From: a bacterium
Lineage (GTDB): Bacteria; DUMJ01
Assembly: GCA_026418035.1 (NCBI GenBank)
Contig: JAOACC010000060.1
Coordinates: 1-34,469, forward strand
Direction of reading: 5' to 3'
Length of the DNA stretch: 34,469 nucleotides
The translations under genes and the position numbers were made by a program. A model generated the notes under the pieces. That model searched no databases. It worked only from the letters and a program-made list of their open reading frames with translations, and was not told the origin of the DNA. How positions within the stretch are numbered: the first letter of the stretch is position 1; every line of letters starts with the position of its first letter. Of the stretch, positions 1-7,331 are shown piece after piece.

Positions 1-572
1 TTGGGGGTAACTATACTGTGTCCTAGTTCCCTTGCAAATTCATAACCATCTCCTGTAGAACCAGTCTCAGGGTAAGATAAGCCCCCAGTAGCAATAATTA
101 CACTATCTGAAGGGATAAATCTTCCATCACTAAGAGTAACACCTATAACCCTACTGCTGTCTTTAAGAACCCTTTTTATTTCTCCTTTTATTATCTTCAC
201 ATTATTACTTCTTAGATATCTTTCCAAGGCATCCAATATATCCTTTGCTCTATCCGACTCTGGAAATACTCTGCCCCCTCTTTCAACTTTAGTCTTAACC
301 CCTAGACTATTAAAGAACCTGATTAGGTCTTTATTAGAAAATTTAGTAAATGCACTATATAAAAATCTTCCATTTACAGGTATATTATCAATAAGTCCCT
401 GTAGGTCAGTATCGTTAGTAAAATTACATCTTCCCTTTCCAGTTAAAAGAAGTTTCTTACCCAAAGTATTATTCTTCTCTATAAGTAAAACTTCTAAACC
501 TCTACTTCCAGCGGTTCCTCCTGCCATCATACCAGCAGGTCCGCCACCAATAACTATTACCCTTTTTGACAT
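1..572 (-). CDS. HI0933/YhiN-family FAD-dependent oxidoreductase, C-terminus cut by window edge
   Basis: This gene is not in the ORF track because it runs off the left edge. I translated it by hand from an ATG at 572. About 190 codons are visible, while family members are usually near 400 residues, so only the N-terminal half is here. The start is a dinucleotide-binding glycine-rich loop (VIVIGGGPAGMMAG), followed by the family signature GKKLLLTGKGRCNFTN at about residues 37-52 and later ATGGLSYPETGSTGDG. These mark the HI0933-like flavoproteins (YhiN/BaiN group), soluble FAD enzymes whose substrate is mostly unknown. A GAGGAAA element lies about 20 bases upstream of the ATG, too far for a standard ribosome binding site, and no better in-frame start exists because a TAG sits four codons upstream. 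It is divergent from tsaE and has a good promoter of its own. Confidence 0.85.
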   Translation of the reverse strand, partial: MSKRVIVIGGGPAGMMAGGTAGSRGLEVLLIEKNNTLGKKLLLTGKGRCNFTNDTDLQGLIDNIPVNGRFLYSAFTKFSNKDLIRFFNSLGVKTKVERGGRVFPESDRAKDILDALERYLRSNNVKIIKGEIKRVLKDSSRVIGVTLSDGRFIPSDSVIIATGGLSYPETGSTGDGYEFARELGHSIVTP

Positions 573-630
573 AATAGATTGCTACTTTTATAATTTCCTC
601 TCTTTTCTGTTAGATGTTAATTACTCTAAG

Positions 631-658
631 ATTATACTTTCAAAATTATTACCGTCAA
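631..658 (-). promoter_or_regulatory. Sigma-70-type promoter for the HI0933-family gene
   Basis: Reading the minus strand gives TTGACG (653-658), a 16-base spacer and a perfect TATAAT (631-636). The predicted transcript start lies near 624, leaving a leader of about 50 bases before the ATG at 572. Only the sequence match supports this; no transcript data are available. Confidence 0.7.
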
Positions 659-719
659 CTATAATAGAAGTAATTTAAACAATTACTTAGCAAGAGATCG
701 CATATATTCTCTAGATTTA

Positions 720-728
720 TGATAAAAT
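720..728 (+). promoter_or_regulatory. Extended -10 promoter immediately before tsaE
   Basis: TGATAAAAT fits the extended -10 form TGnTATAAT with one mismatch. No convincing -35 is present. Expected initiation about seven bases downstream falls at or next to the tsaE ATG (736), and no Shine-Dalgarno sequence is visible, so the tsaE transcript may be leaderless or nearly so. Confidence 0.5.
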
Positions 729-735
729 ATCTTTT

Positions 736-1209
736 ATGGAAAATATACATATTATAATTTACTCCCAATCTCCCCTAGAAACAGAGAAGATTGGAGAGAC
801 TATAGGCAAGATAAGTAAAGGTGGAGAGCTTTTCTTGCTTCAAGGAAATCTTGGAGCAGGAAAAACCGTATTAGTAAAAGGGATAGCTAAAGGATTGGGA
901 ATAGATGTCCAGATTGTAAGTCCATCATTTATAATTATGAAAAATTACTATGGAAGACTTATACTAAACCATATAGATCTCTACAGAGTAAATAGTATAG
1001 AAGGTCTTGGAATCGAAGAATATATTGATGATAACTCATCTGTTACAGTTGTAGAATGGGGAGAGAAATTAATAAGTCTTTTAGATTTAAAAGAGTATCT
1101 ACTTATAAAAATAGATATAACCGATAATAACTCGAGAGAAATTACTCTAATCCCCAAAGGAGAGAGATATATAAAGTTTATAGAAAGGGCAAAAGAATGG
1201 CAGATTTAG
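736..1209 (+). CDS. tsaE: tRNA t6A37 biosynthesis ATPase TsaE
   Basis: TsaE is the small P-loop ATPase that drives turnover of the TsaB-TsaD complex, which makes threonylcarbamoyladenosine at tRNA position 37. The 157-residue length is normal. The Walker A motif GNLGAGKT is at residues 37-44, VSPSF at 61-65 (family SPTF), the conserved HIDLYR at 79-84 and VVEWGEKL near 105-112. The family's usual aspartate in GDLGAGKT is asparagine here, a mild departure. It is the first gene of the overlapping plus-strand operon tsaE-tsaB-rimI-tsaD, and its last 13 bases overlap the tsaB start. The ATG at 736 is preceded by an AT-rich stretch with an extended -10 but no clear ribosome binding site. Confidence 0.95.
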   Translation: MENIHIIIYSQSPLETEKIGETIGKISKGGELFLLQGNLGAGKTVLVKGIAKGLGIDVQIVSPSFIIMKNYYGRLILNHIDLYRVNSIEGLGIEEYIDDNSSVTVVEWGEKLISLLDLKEYLLIKIDITDNNSREITLIPKGERYIKFIERAKEWQI

Positions 1210-1829
1210 CTATTGATACAAGTACTAGTTTTTTATCTCTAGCAATAGTGAAAGAAGATCTAATACTTTATGAGAAGAATATATATTCTTTAAAGCTACA
1301 CTCTATACTTCTTCCTAAAGAGATAGAAAAAGCATTAGAGATAACTAAGGAAAAAATAGAGAGAATATTTGTTGCTATTGGACCTGGGTCATTTACAGGA
1401 TTAAGAGTTGGGCTCTCATTAGTAAAGGGGATAATCCTATTTAGTAAGATACAAGTCATAGGTGTCCCAACCTTTGACGGGCTTGCCTATAATTTGCCTA
1501 TTGAGGGAAAACTTTTTATTATCATGAGATATAGATTAAGTAAGGCATATTATGGTGTATATAGAGCAGAAGATAAAAAATGGATCCAAGAAAAACTTGG
1601 TGTTGCTGAGATAGAAGAACTCCCAACATTAGTCACAAAGGAGAAAGTGGCAATAGTAAAAGAGCAAAACTATAATGAGATAGCTAATATGTTTCAAAAC
1701 CCTATATTTATAACTCCCAGGGCTTTCTTATTAACAATTCCAGGGAGAGAAAGAAAGCCAAGTAAAACAGAAGAGTTAAACCCTATATATATAGAGCCTT
1801 CAGAAGCAGAGAAGATTAAAGGCATATGA
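1197..1829 (+). CDS. tsaB: tRNA t6A37 biosynthesis protein TsaB
   Basis: TsaB is an ASKHA-fold paralogue of TsaD. It forms a heterodimer with TsaD and helps bind TsaE during t6A synthesis. The protein starts LAIDTSTSFLSLAI, the phosphate-loop-like opening of the family, and carries VAIGPGSFTGLRVGLSLVKG at about residues 60-79, the strongest signature. At 210 residues the length is typical. The stretch usually resembling DARRGEVY is diverged here (MRYRLSKAYYGVY), so this copy is somewhat fast-evolving, but the frame is open and the neighbours are right. It begins inside the 3' end of tsaE and ends with a four-base ATGA overlap with rimI, consistent with translational coupling. Confidence 0.93.
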   Translation: MADLAIDTSTSFLSLAIVKEDLILYEKNIYSLKLHSILLPKEIEKALEITKEKIERIFVAIGPGSFTGLRVGLSLVKGIILFSKIQVIGVPTFDGLAYNLPIEGKLFIIMRYRLSKAYYGVYRAEDKKWIQEKLGVAEIEELPTLVTKEKVAIVKEQNYNEIANMFQNPIFITPRAFLLTIPGRERKPSKTEELNPIYIEPSEAEKIKGI

Positions 1830-2311
1830 TTGAAATAAAAAGAATGACAGTAAAACATTTAAAAGAGGTATTAAAGATTGAGGAATTATCCTTTCCTATG
1901 CCTTGGAGCTTTCAGTCATTTTATAACGAATTAGTAAGTAATCCATATGGTTACTATATAGTAGCTTTAGAAAATGATAAAGTAGTTGGTTATGGAGGTA
2001 TGTGGATACTCTTTGAAGAATGTCATATAACAACTATAGCGGTTGACCCTAAGAGAAGAAGAGAAGGAATTGGTAGAAAGATAATGGAACACTTAATAGA
2101 GAAGGCAAAGAAACAAGATGTAGAATGGATATCTTTAGAGGTCAGGGTTTCAAATATACCTGCTCAGAATCTATACAAATCATTGGGATTTGAAATAGTA
2201 GGAATAAGAAGGCAATACTATCAGCCAAACAATGAAGATGCCATTATAATGAGATTAATGTTAAAAGGAGAGAAAGGTAATGTATATCCTGGCTATAGAC
2301 ACGTCCTGTGA
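1826..2311 (+). CDS. rimI: Ribosomal-protein-alanine N-acetyltransferase RimI
   Basis: This is a GNAT-fold acetyltransferase of 161 residues. RimI acetylates the N-terminus of ribosomal protein S18 and often sits inside t6A operons, as here. The acetyl-CoA loop is IAVDPKRRREGIGRKIMEHLIEKAK at about residues 70-94, matching the R/Q-x-x-G-x-G/A motif. The C-terminal part carries LEVRVSNIPAQNLYKSLGFEIVGIRRQYYQPNNEDAIIMRL, the standard RimI ending. The 3' end overlaps tsaD by 32 bases, longer than the usual four, so the last ten or so codons also encode the start of TsaD. S18 as substrate is inferred from family and context; related GNAT enzymes can have other targets. Confidence 0.9.
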   Translation: MIEIKRMTVKHLKEVLKIEELSFPMPWSFQSFYNELVSNPYGYYIVALENDKVVGYGGMWILFEECHITTIAVDPKRRREGIGRKIMEHLIEKAKKQDVEWISLEVRVSNIPAQNLYKSLGFEIVGIRRQYYQPNNEDAIIMRLMLKGEKGNVYPGYRHVL

Positions 2312-3263
2312 TGATACATCTGTTGCTATACTAGAAGATGGTCATAAGATATTGTCAAATCTAGTGAGCTCACAACATGATATACATGAGCGATTTGGAG
2401 GGGTAGTTCCTGAGCTTGCCTCTAGAAGACACTTAGAGAATATAATACCAATGATTAAGCTAGCACTAAAGGAGGCAAAAATAGGAGAAGAAGAGATAAA
2501 TGTTATTGGTGTAACTTATGGTCCTGGTCTTATAGGTTCATTACTAGTAGGACTTATGACTGCAAAAGGATTAGCTTACTCTCTTAAAAAGCCCTTTATA
2601 GGTATAAATCATATGGAAGGACATATCTTTGGAGCTATTCTTGAACATAAGGAACTCTACCCTCCATTTATAGCTTTAGTGGTATCTGGAGGACATACAG
2701 ACCTAGTATTAGTAAAAAAATACTTCTCCTATGAAATCATTGGTTCAACAAGGGATGACGCAGCAGGAGAGGCATTTGATAAGGTGGCAAGGCTATTAGA
2801 TATCGGCTATCCTGGAGGTCCTGCTATAGAGAAATTTGCTAGACTAGGTAGGATAGATTATAACTTACCTAGGGCTATCCCGGAAGAATATGATTTTAGC
2901 TTTAGTGGACTAAAAACTGCTGTAAGTAGATTACTGAAGGAGGATGTGGATTTACCATCTGTAGCTTATAGTTTTCAGGAGGCGGTAGTAGACGTCTTAG
3001 TAGGTAAATCATTAAAAGCTTGTATTAATCATAAAATAAACAAACTCGCAATCTCAGGTGGAGTAGCTGCTAATGAGAGATTGAGAGAGAGATTCTTAGA
3101 AGAAGCTTCTAGATATGGTATAGAGGTCTATTTCCCTTCTATCTCAATGTGTACTGATAATGCTAGTATGATTGCCTGTGCCACATATTATAGGTATCTA
3201 GCAGGGTATAGGAGTGACTTTACTTTAAATGCAGAAAGCTACTGTAGTTATCCAGATGGATGA
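2280..3263 (+). CDS. tsaD: tRNA N6-adenosine threonylcarbamoyltransferase TsaD
   Basis: TsaD transfers the threonylcarbamoyl group from its adenylate to A37 of ANN-decoding tRNAs. The 327-residue protein begins ILAIDTSCDDTSVAIL and includes FGGVVPELASRRH. The metal-binding HMEGH motif has histidines at 111 and 115, followed by VSGGHTDLVLV, the substrate-loop region DDAAGEAFDKVARLL and the late AISGGVAANERLR and SMCTDNASMIA motifs. All expected catalytic elements are present. The ATG at 2280 lies inside rimI and follows a purine-rich AAAGGTA. The 3' end overlaps the next ORF. With tsaE and tsaB upstream, three of the four bacterial t6A genes are in this operon; tsaC/sua5 is not in the window. 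Confidence 0.97.
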   Translation: MYILAIDTSCDDTSVAILEDGHKILSNLVSSQHDIHERFGGVVPELASRRHLENIIPMIKLALKEAKIGEEEINVIGVTYGPGLIGSLLVGLMTAKGLAYSLKKPFIGINHMEGHIFGAILEHKELYPPFIALVVSGGHTDLVLVKKYFSYEIIGSTRDDAAGEAFDKVARLLDIGYPGGPAIEKFARLGRIDYNLPRAIPEEYDFSFSGLKTAVSRLLKEDVDLPSVAYSFQEAVVDVLVGKSLKACINHKINKLAISGGVAANERLRERFLEEASRYGIEVYFPSISMCTDNASMIACATYYRYLAGYRSDFTLNAESYCSYPDG

Positions 3264-3810
3264 ATTGTGGGGTAAATTATTAGAAAAGATTAAGTCCTAT
3301 AATCTAGGAAACCTTGAAGAAGAGGTCGTTCTAAACATCCATCAGGCTCAAGAATATCACTCAGCTTTAGAAAATACTACCTCATTAACAAGCCCACTAA
3401 TTCTTTTTTACTATATGGTAAGTTTAGTAAGAATAATCTTTATCTGTAAAAAGAAATTACCGTTCAAAGAGGTCTTACATGGTCTTACAACAAGGAAAGA
3501 AGGGACATCGGTTACTGTAAAAGCGCATGGGACATTTCCTATAATTCATAGCATTATTAGCAAGACAAAGATTAAACCTGGGACTAAATTCTGCTTAGAA
3601 GAACTTGTAAATATGATACCTTGGATTACAGAAATAGAAGATCCACCATTACCACCAATTTCTACCAGCTATCTTCTATGTTTTCTACTAAGTATGCTAT
3701 CTAGGTATGAACCAGTAGTCTGGGATAAAATTCGAAAAGAGTTTAGTATTGAGCTTTTCCTTAGAGAAACCTCATCATATTTCTTAGAAGAAGTAATAAA
3801 GGTCTTATAG
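3229..3810 (+). CDS. YaaC-like protein of unknown function
   Basis: The biochemical role is unknown. The 193-residue protein resembles, by pattern only, the YaaC-like family: an early helix with a TSPLILFYYMVSLVRIIF stretch (compare SPLLxYYGxLNLAKA in relatives) followed by a short HGL motif (LHGLTTRKEG) near residue 85. There is no signal peptide, and the hydrophobic stretch is probably a buried helix. The ORF-track start at 3229 overlaps tsaD by 35 bases. An internal ATG at 3256 (MDELWGK) would reduce this to 8 bases and is at least as likely, because neither start has a strong ribosome binding site. It is the last gene of the t6A operon, so it is probably cotranscribed. The family call is tentative. 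Confidence 0.6.
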   Translation: MQKATVVIQMDELWGKLLEKIKSYNLGNLEEEVVLNIHQAQEYHSALENTTSLTSPLILFYYMVSLVRIIFICKKKLPFKEVLHGLTTRKEGTSVTVKAHGTFPIIHSIISKTKIKPGTKFCLEELVNMIPWITEIEDPPLPPISTSYLLCFLLSMLSRYEPVVWDKIRKEFSIELFLRETSSYFLEEVIKVL

Positions 3811-3815
3811 GATAC

Positions 3816-3843
3816 TTGAAAAATTGCATATTAGTGCTATAGT
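3816..3843 (+). promoter_or_regulatory. Promoter of the lipoprotein gene
   Basis: TTGAAA (3816-3821), a 16-base spacer and TATAGT (3838-3843) form a good sigma-70-like promoter in the short gap after the YaaC-like gene. Initiation near 3850 would leave a leader of about 27 bases that contains a strong GGAGGTGA ribosome binding site at 3862-3869, eight bases before the ATG. Confidence 0.6.
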
Positions 3844-3876
3844 TTAGGTATAAAAACACATGGAGGTGAAAGCGGT

Positions 3877-4401
3877 ATGATCAAAAAGCTGATAGTTTTT
3901 TTGGTAGCTCTTCTGTTTGTAGTAGGAGCGGCGGGAGGATGTCTGAATGATACTCCACCAAATCTAAATGGAACTTGGAAAGGAAAACTAAGTAGAAATA
4001 TAAATCCAACTATACCTAATTTCGCAGATGTAACTATAAATCTAACCCAGGATCAGAATAATCAATTTTCTGGTAACATAGAAGTGAAATACAATCCAAA
4101 TACTCCTAATGAGGTTGTCTTAATTGCTAATATTTACTCTAACGATAGTTCGACAAATACATGGAATGCTACAATAAAAGCCAATGGAGTTAATAGTACT
4201 GGAGGTAACATCACTATATCTTATGGTAATGTAAATCTTACTATTCCCAATGGGGAGACATTCACATTCACATTTACACTTCTCCACTTCTATGCTTGTA
4301 GAGGTGGAAGTCTAACAGAGTTAACCGGTGGATATACTCTAACAGTAGGGAATGATATAAATCCTATTGATAGTGGTGCTGTAGATTTAGTTAAACAATG
4401 A
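3877..4401 (+). CDS. Putative lipoprotein, secreted, unknown function
   Basis: I do not recognise a named family. The 174-residue product opens with a positively charged MIKK, a hydrophobic segment to about residue 16 and a lipobox-like AAGGC with cysteine at residue 22. This predicts cleavage by signal peptidase II and lipid anchoring. The mature part is rich in Asn, Thr, Gly and alternating beta-strand residues (LNGTWKGKL, VTINLTQDQNNQFSGNI, FTFTFTLLHFY). This suggests a small beta-barrel or beta-sandwich of the 'GTW...LTQ' type seen in many extracytoplasmic proteins. One further cysteine lies in FYACRGG. The ribosome binding site GGAGGTGA is the best near-consensus one on this strand. It has its own promoter and is followed by a strong palindrome, so it looks monocistronic. 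Confidence 0.75.
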   Translation: MIKKLIVFLVALLFVVGAAGGCLNDTPPNLNGTWKGKLSRNINPTIPNFADVTINLTQDQNNQFSGNIEVKYNPNTPNEVVLIANIYSNDSSTNTWNATIKANGVNSTGGNITISYGNVNLTIPNGETFTFTFTLLHFYACRGGSLTELTGGYTLTVGNDINPIDSGAVDLVKQ

Positions 4402-4405
4402 AGTG

Positions 4406-4427
4406 GGGGCAATTCATGAATTGCCCC
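4406..4427 (+). terminator. 22-bp perfect palindrome after the lipoprotein gene, possible terminator
   Basis: GGGGCAATTCA followed directly by its exact reverse complement TGAATTGCCCC. As RNA it would form a 9-bp stem with a CATG loop, starting four bases after the lipoprotein stop codon. The sequence after it (TAAAAGCAAATTT) lacks a clean run of T, so it is an imperfect intrinsic terminator. A role as a protein-binding operator or RNA-stabilising 3' hairpin is also possible. Confidence 0.55.
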
Positions 4428-4482
4428 TAAAAGCAAATTTAGAGTTGATTATATTGTTCATAATGCGAATCTATTATTTTAC

Positions 4483-4758
4483 ATGAGATTTATCTGTGAA
4501 AAGATAGAAGTTATCTATGACCGGGAGAATCTTACTATAAAAGGTTTTATCTGGAGAAATAGAGAATACAAGGTCTTAGAAATCTTATCTGCCTGGCAAG
4601 ATTGGAAGTTTCCTAGTAGCCTATCTGGTAAGCGTACTTGGCTACAGAGACATCATAGAAACTATTTTGTTGTAAAAACAGATACCTCAGAGGTATTCCA
4701 GATATATCTAGACAGAAAAGGAAATAAAAGAGAATGGATTCTACTAAAGATATTTTAG
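4483..4758 (+). CDS. DUF6504-like small protein
   Basis: A 91-residue soluble protein with no signal peptide. The pattern FICEKIEVIYDRENLTIKGFIWRNREYKVLEIL, then WQDW, then RNYFVVKTDTSEVFQIYLDRKGNKREWILLKIF, resembles the DUF6504 family. Those proteins share an opening about an FxWRGRxYxVxEVLxxWxD strand set and end in YRVRTxxGxxYELYxD...W. The role is unknown. There is no clear ribosome binding site before the ATG, and only an AT-rich region lies upstream. The stop codon is three bases from the trmD stop on the opposite strand, so the two genes converge with no room for a terminator between them. The family assignment comes from recognition of the pattern, not from a search. Confidence 0.7.
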   Translation: MRFICEKIEVIYDRENLTIKGFIWRNREYKVLEILSAWQDWKFPSSLSGKRTWLQRHHRNYFVVKTDTSEVFQIYLDRKGNKREWILLKIF

Positions 4759-4761
4759 ATC

Positions 4762-5508
4762 TTATTTCCTTGCTATCTCGTCAAATAGTTCCTGTAAAAT
4801 TTCTAAATCTATCTCTGCCAATTGAGCCTTCCTAATAAGCTCTGGTCTACGCTCAAGAGTTTTTCTCAATGCTTCTTTTCTTCTATAAAGTTCTATCTTT
4901 TTATGATTTCCACTTAGCAATACATCTGGGACTTTATATCCCCTAAAATTATAAGGTCTTGTATATTGTGGATAATCAAAGATACCCTTATAGAAAGATT
5001 CTTCTTTCACCACTTCACTATCAATAACCTGTGGAAACATTCTAGATATAGCATCTATAATTACCATCGCTGGGATTTCCCCACCACTTAAGACGTAATC
5101 CCCTATAGAAACCTCTAAGTCCGCTAAATACAAAGCTACTCTCTCATCTACACCCTCGTAATGCCCACATATAAGGATCAAATTATCTTCATTAATTAAC
5201 TCTTCTATCAGATGCTGTGTAAGAGAAATACCTTGAGGGGAAAGGAGTATAGTCTTTCCTCCCCCTCTAAGTTCTTTTATGTACTCAACAGCTCTAAATA
5301 TTGGTTCTGGCTTGAGAATCATACCTCTACCACCACCATAGGGATAATCATCAACTTTCCTGTATTTATCTTCAGTAAAATCTCTAGGATTAAAAATATT
5401 TACTATTACATGGCCAAGCTGTTGAGCTCTCTTTACTATACTAAAATTAAGAGGACCTATAAAGGCCTCAGGGAAAAGGGATACAACATCTATATAAAGA
5501 GACATCAC
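4762..5508 (-). CDS. trmD: tRNA (guanine-N1-)-methyltransferase TrmD
   Basis: TrmD uses S-adenosylmethionine to methylate G37 of tRNAs with a G at position 36, which prevents +1 frameshifting. It is a trefoil-knot (SPOUT) homodimer. The 248-residue protein contains LFPEAF at the N-terminus, YGGGRGMILKPEP near residues 57-69, the knot motif LICGHYEGVDERV near 111-123 and SIGDYVLSGGE near 133-143, followed by the C-terminal helical domain. Two adjacent Met codons open the ORF, and either could be used. It is the last gene of the long minus-strand array, six bases after khpA. RimM, normally encoded between these two, is absent, and rplS does not follow. Confidence 0.97.
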   Translation of the reverse strand: MMSLYIDVVSLFPEAFIGPLNFSIVKRAQQLGHVIVNIFNPRDFTEDKYRKVDDYPYGGGRGMILKPEPIFRAVEYIKELRGGGKTILLSPQGISLTQHLIEELINEDNLILICGHYEGVDERVALYLADLEVSIGDYVLSGGEIPAMVIIDAISRMFPQVIDSEVVKEESFYKGIFDYPQYTRPYNFRGYKVPDVLLSGNHKKIELYRRKEALRKTLERRPELIRKAQLAEIDLEILQELFDEIARK

Positions 5509-5514
5509 AGAAAA

Positions 5515-5760
5515 TTAAAGAGATTCTACCATTATCTGCACCTTAGTTTTTCCTAACCTGCGAGCTAAGGTGCTAGCAACAGCCCTTACTGCATTTATAG
5601 TCTTTCCCCCTTGTCCCAAAACCTTACCCATCTCATTATCAGGAACCCTCACTATAAATTTTACCTTTTTTCCACTAACCTCAGAAGATATATCGACTTT
5701 ATCAACGTTATCAACTAGACATCTTATAAGGAATTTTACTGTATTATAAAGTTCGTCCAT
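5515..5760 (-). CDS. khpA: KH-domain RNA-binding protein KhpA
   Basis: An 81-residue protein consisting of one KH domain with the RNA-binding loop in VLGQGGKTINAVRAV (GxxG form at about residues 50-53). KhpA (YlqC) binds RNA, often with KhpB/Jag, and influences cell-envelope or growth control in Gram-positive bacteria. Placement directly after rpsP is the standard arrangement. The gap to rpsP is 10 bases and holds a GGAGGGTAG-like ribosome binding site. The length and ending (KVQIMVESL) are typical. Confidence 0.93.
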   Translation of the reverse strand: MDELYNTVKFLIRCLVDNVDKVDISSEVSGKKVKFIVRVPDNEMGKVLGQGGKTINAVRAVASTLARRLGKTKVQIMVESL

Positions 5761-5770
5761 CTACCCTCCT

Positions 5771-6028
5771 TTATCCATTTAGATTATTGGGGTCCAAACC
5801 TGCTTGAATAAGTAAACGCTTAACAGTATCAGTAGGTTGAGCTCCTTTCTTTATCCAATCCTTAGCTTTCTCTAAATCTATGTTTATAACTGCAGGCTCT
5901 GAAATTGGATCATAAAATCCTAAGACGTCTATAAATTTTCCATCTCTGGGGCTATGAACATCTGCCACAACAACCCTATAGCTTGGTCTGCCACGTTTAC
6001 CCATTCTTCTAAGCCTTATTTTTACCAT
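5771..6028 (-). CDS. rpsP: 30S ribosomal protein S16
   Basis: S16 is a primary assembly protein of the small ribosomal subunit. The 85-residue sequence starts [23 protein letters not shown], continues [16 protein letters not shown] and ends with the helix [20 protein letters not shown], matching the family from end to end. The start codon overlaps the end of ffh by seven bases, and the ribosome binding site AGGAGGTAG lies inside the ffh coding end. The ffh-rpsP-khpA order is widely conserved in Bacillota and relatives. Confidence 0.98.
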   Translation of the reverse strand: MVKIRLRRMGKRGRPSYRVVVADVHSPRDGKFIDVLGFYDPISEPAVINIDLEKAKDWIKKGAQPTDTVKRLLIQAGLDPNNLNG

Positions 6029-7329
6029 AATCTACCTCCTAACAGTGGAAATCTTCCTTTCTTCTCTAGCTGAGAAAATTGCTTAATCATGCTCTTAATC
6101 TGTTCATACTGCTTAAGAAGCTGATTTATTTCCTGAACTGTAGTTCCGCTTCCTTTAGCTATTCTTTTTTTCCTACTAGCATTAATAATATGAGGATTTT
6201 CTCTTTCTTCTATAGTCATAGAGCTTATAATTGCTTCAATTCTCTTAAGCCTTTTCTCGTCTACAGATATGGGAATCTTACTATTTAGTCTGGAAAAACC
6301 AGGGATCAAATTCATCAGCTGATCCAGAGGTCCCATATTCCTTAGCTCCTTGAGTTGATCCATAAAATCATTAAGTGTAAACCTTTCTAAGGTCTTTTCT
6401 ACCCTTTCTTTAGATACCGCTGATTCGACCTTTTCTACTAAAGTCTTTAGATCTCCCATACCAAGGATTCTACTAGCCATTCTATCAGGATAGAAAGGCT
6501 CTATAGCATCAAACTTCTCTCCTACTCCTACAAATACGATAGGAACTCCAGTAACAGCTCTCATAGAAAGGGCAGAACCACCTCTAGCATCTCCATCCAT
6601 CTTTGTAAGTATAATCCCTGTAAGTGGAACAACTTTCGCAAATGACTCTCCTATATTTACTGCGTCCTGTCCTGTCATAGCATCTACAACAAGAAATACT
6701 TCTTGAGGCTTAACTCGCTCATATGTCTTTCTTAATTCATTCATTAAATCTTCATCTATATGAAGTCTACCTGATGTGTCAAGAATAACAGGCATATAAA
6801 CCTTCTCTTTTGCAAACTTTACAGCATTTTCAGCTATAGTTATAGGATCAGTGTTCTCTTTATAAACTGGCACATTTATACTGTTTCCTATAATCTCCAA
6901 CTGCTGTATAGCAGCCGGTCTTCTAGTATCACAGGCTACTAGCAAGGGTCTTCCTTGTCTCTTTCTATAATAAACAGCTAGCTTCCCAGCTGTAGTAGTC
7001 TTTCCAGAACCTTGAAGTCCCACCAACATAATCACAGATGGAAGACTCTTATCAGCCTTTGCTTCTCCACCGAGTAAATAGGTAAGTTCTTCATATATGA
7101 TCTTTAAGATCTGCTCACTAGGAGATATACTCTTTAATACAGATTCTTGAAGAGCCTTCTCTTTAACTCTTTCCAAAAACTCCTTTACTACCTTATAATT
7201 TACATCTGCTTCTAATAGTGTTATTCTTATTTCTCTTAGAACTTCCTGTATATCTGCTTCGCTAAGTTTTCCACGTCTCTTAATTCTATCAAATATATTC
7301 TGTATCTTTTGTGTTAAAACCTCAAACAT
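6022..7329 (-). CDS. ffh: Signal recognition particle protein Ffh
   Basis: Ffh binds signal sequences and 4.5S/scRNA and delivers ribosomes to FtsY at the membrane. The 435-residue protein shows an N-terminal four-helix bundle and the NG GTPase domain with [15 protein letters not shown] (about 104-118). It also has the [13 protein letters not shown] insertion-box region, DTSGR and [10 protein letters not shown]. The methionine-rich M domain covers roughly residues 300-435 and includes the RNA-binding stretch [22 protein letters not shown]. It ends LGGRLW, slightly shorter than many homologues. It follows ftsY by two bases, so the SRP protein and its receptor are coupled. The SRP RNA gene is not visible in this window. 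Confidence 0.98.
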   Translation of the reverse strand: MFEVLTQKIQNIFDRIKRRGKLSEADIQEVLREIRITLLEADVNYKVVKEFLERVKEKALQESVLKSISPSEQILKIIYEELTYLLGGEAKADKSLPSVIMLVGLQGSGKTTTAGKLAVYYRKRQGRPLLVACDTRRPAAIQQLEIIGNSINVPVYKENTDPITIAENAVKFAKEKVYMPVILDTSGRLHIDEDLMNELRKTYERVKPQEVFLVVDAMTGQDAVNIGESFAKVVPLTGIILTKMDGDARGGSALSMRAVTGVPIVFVGVGEKFDAIEPFYPDRMASRILGMGDLKTLVEKVESAVSKERVEKTLERFTLNDFMDQLKELRNMGPLDQLMNLIPGFSRLNSKIPISVDEKRLKRIEAIISSMTIEERENPHIINASRKKRIAKGSGTTVQEINQLLKQYEQIKSMIKQFSQLEKKGRFPLLGGRLW

Positions 7330-7331
7330 AA

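Noticed and set aside
1197-1829. tsaB as a degenerate pseudogene because its central motif is diverged
   Set aside because: The frame is intact, the PGSFTGLR signature is present and the overlaps with neighbours are clean.
4745-4768. Short AAGAT...ATCTT inverted repeat at the DUF6504/trmD junction as a two-way terminator
   Set aside because: The five-base AT-only stem is too weak, and it lies inside coding sequence.
5212-5556. 114-residue plus-strand ORF opposite trmD
   Set aside because: It is a shadow of trmD and khpA; its composition is unlike the real proteins here.
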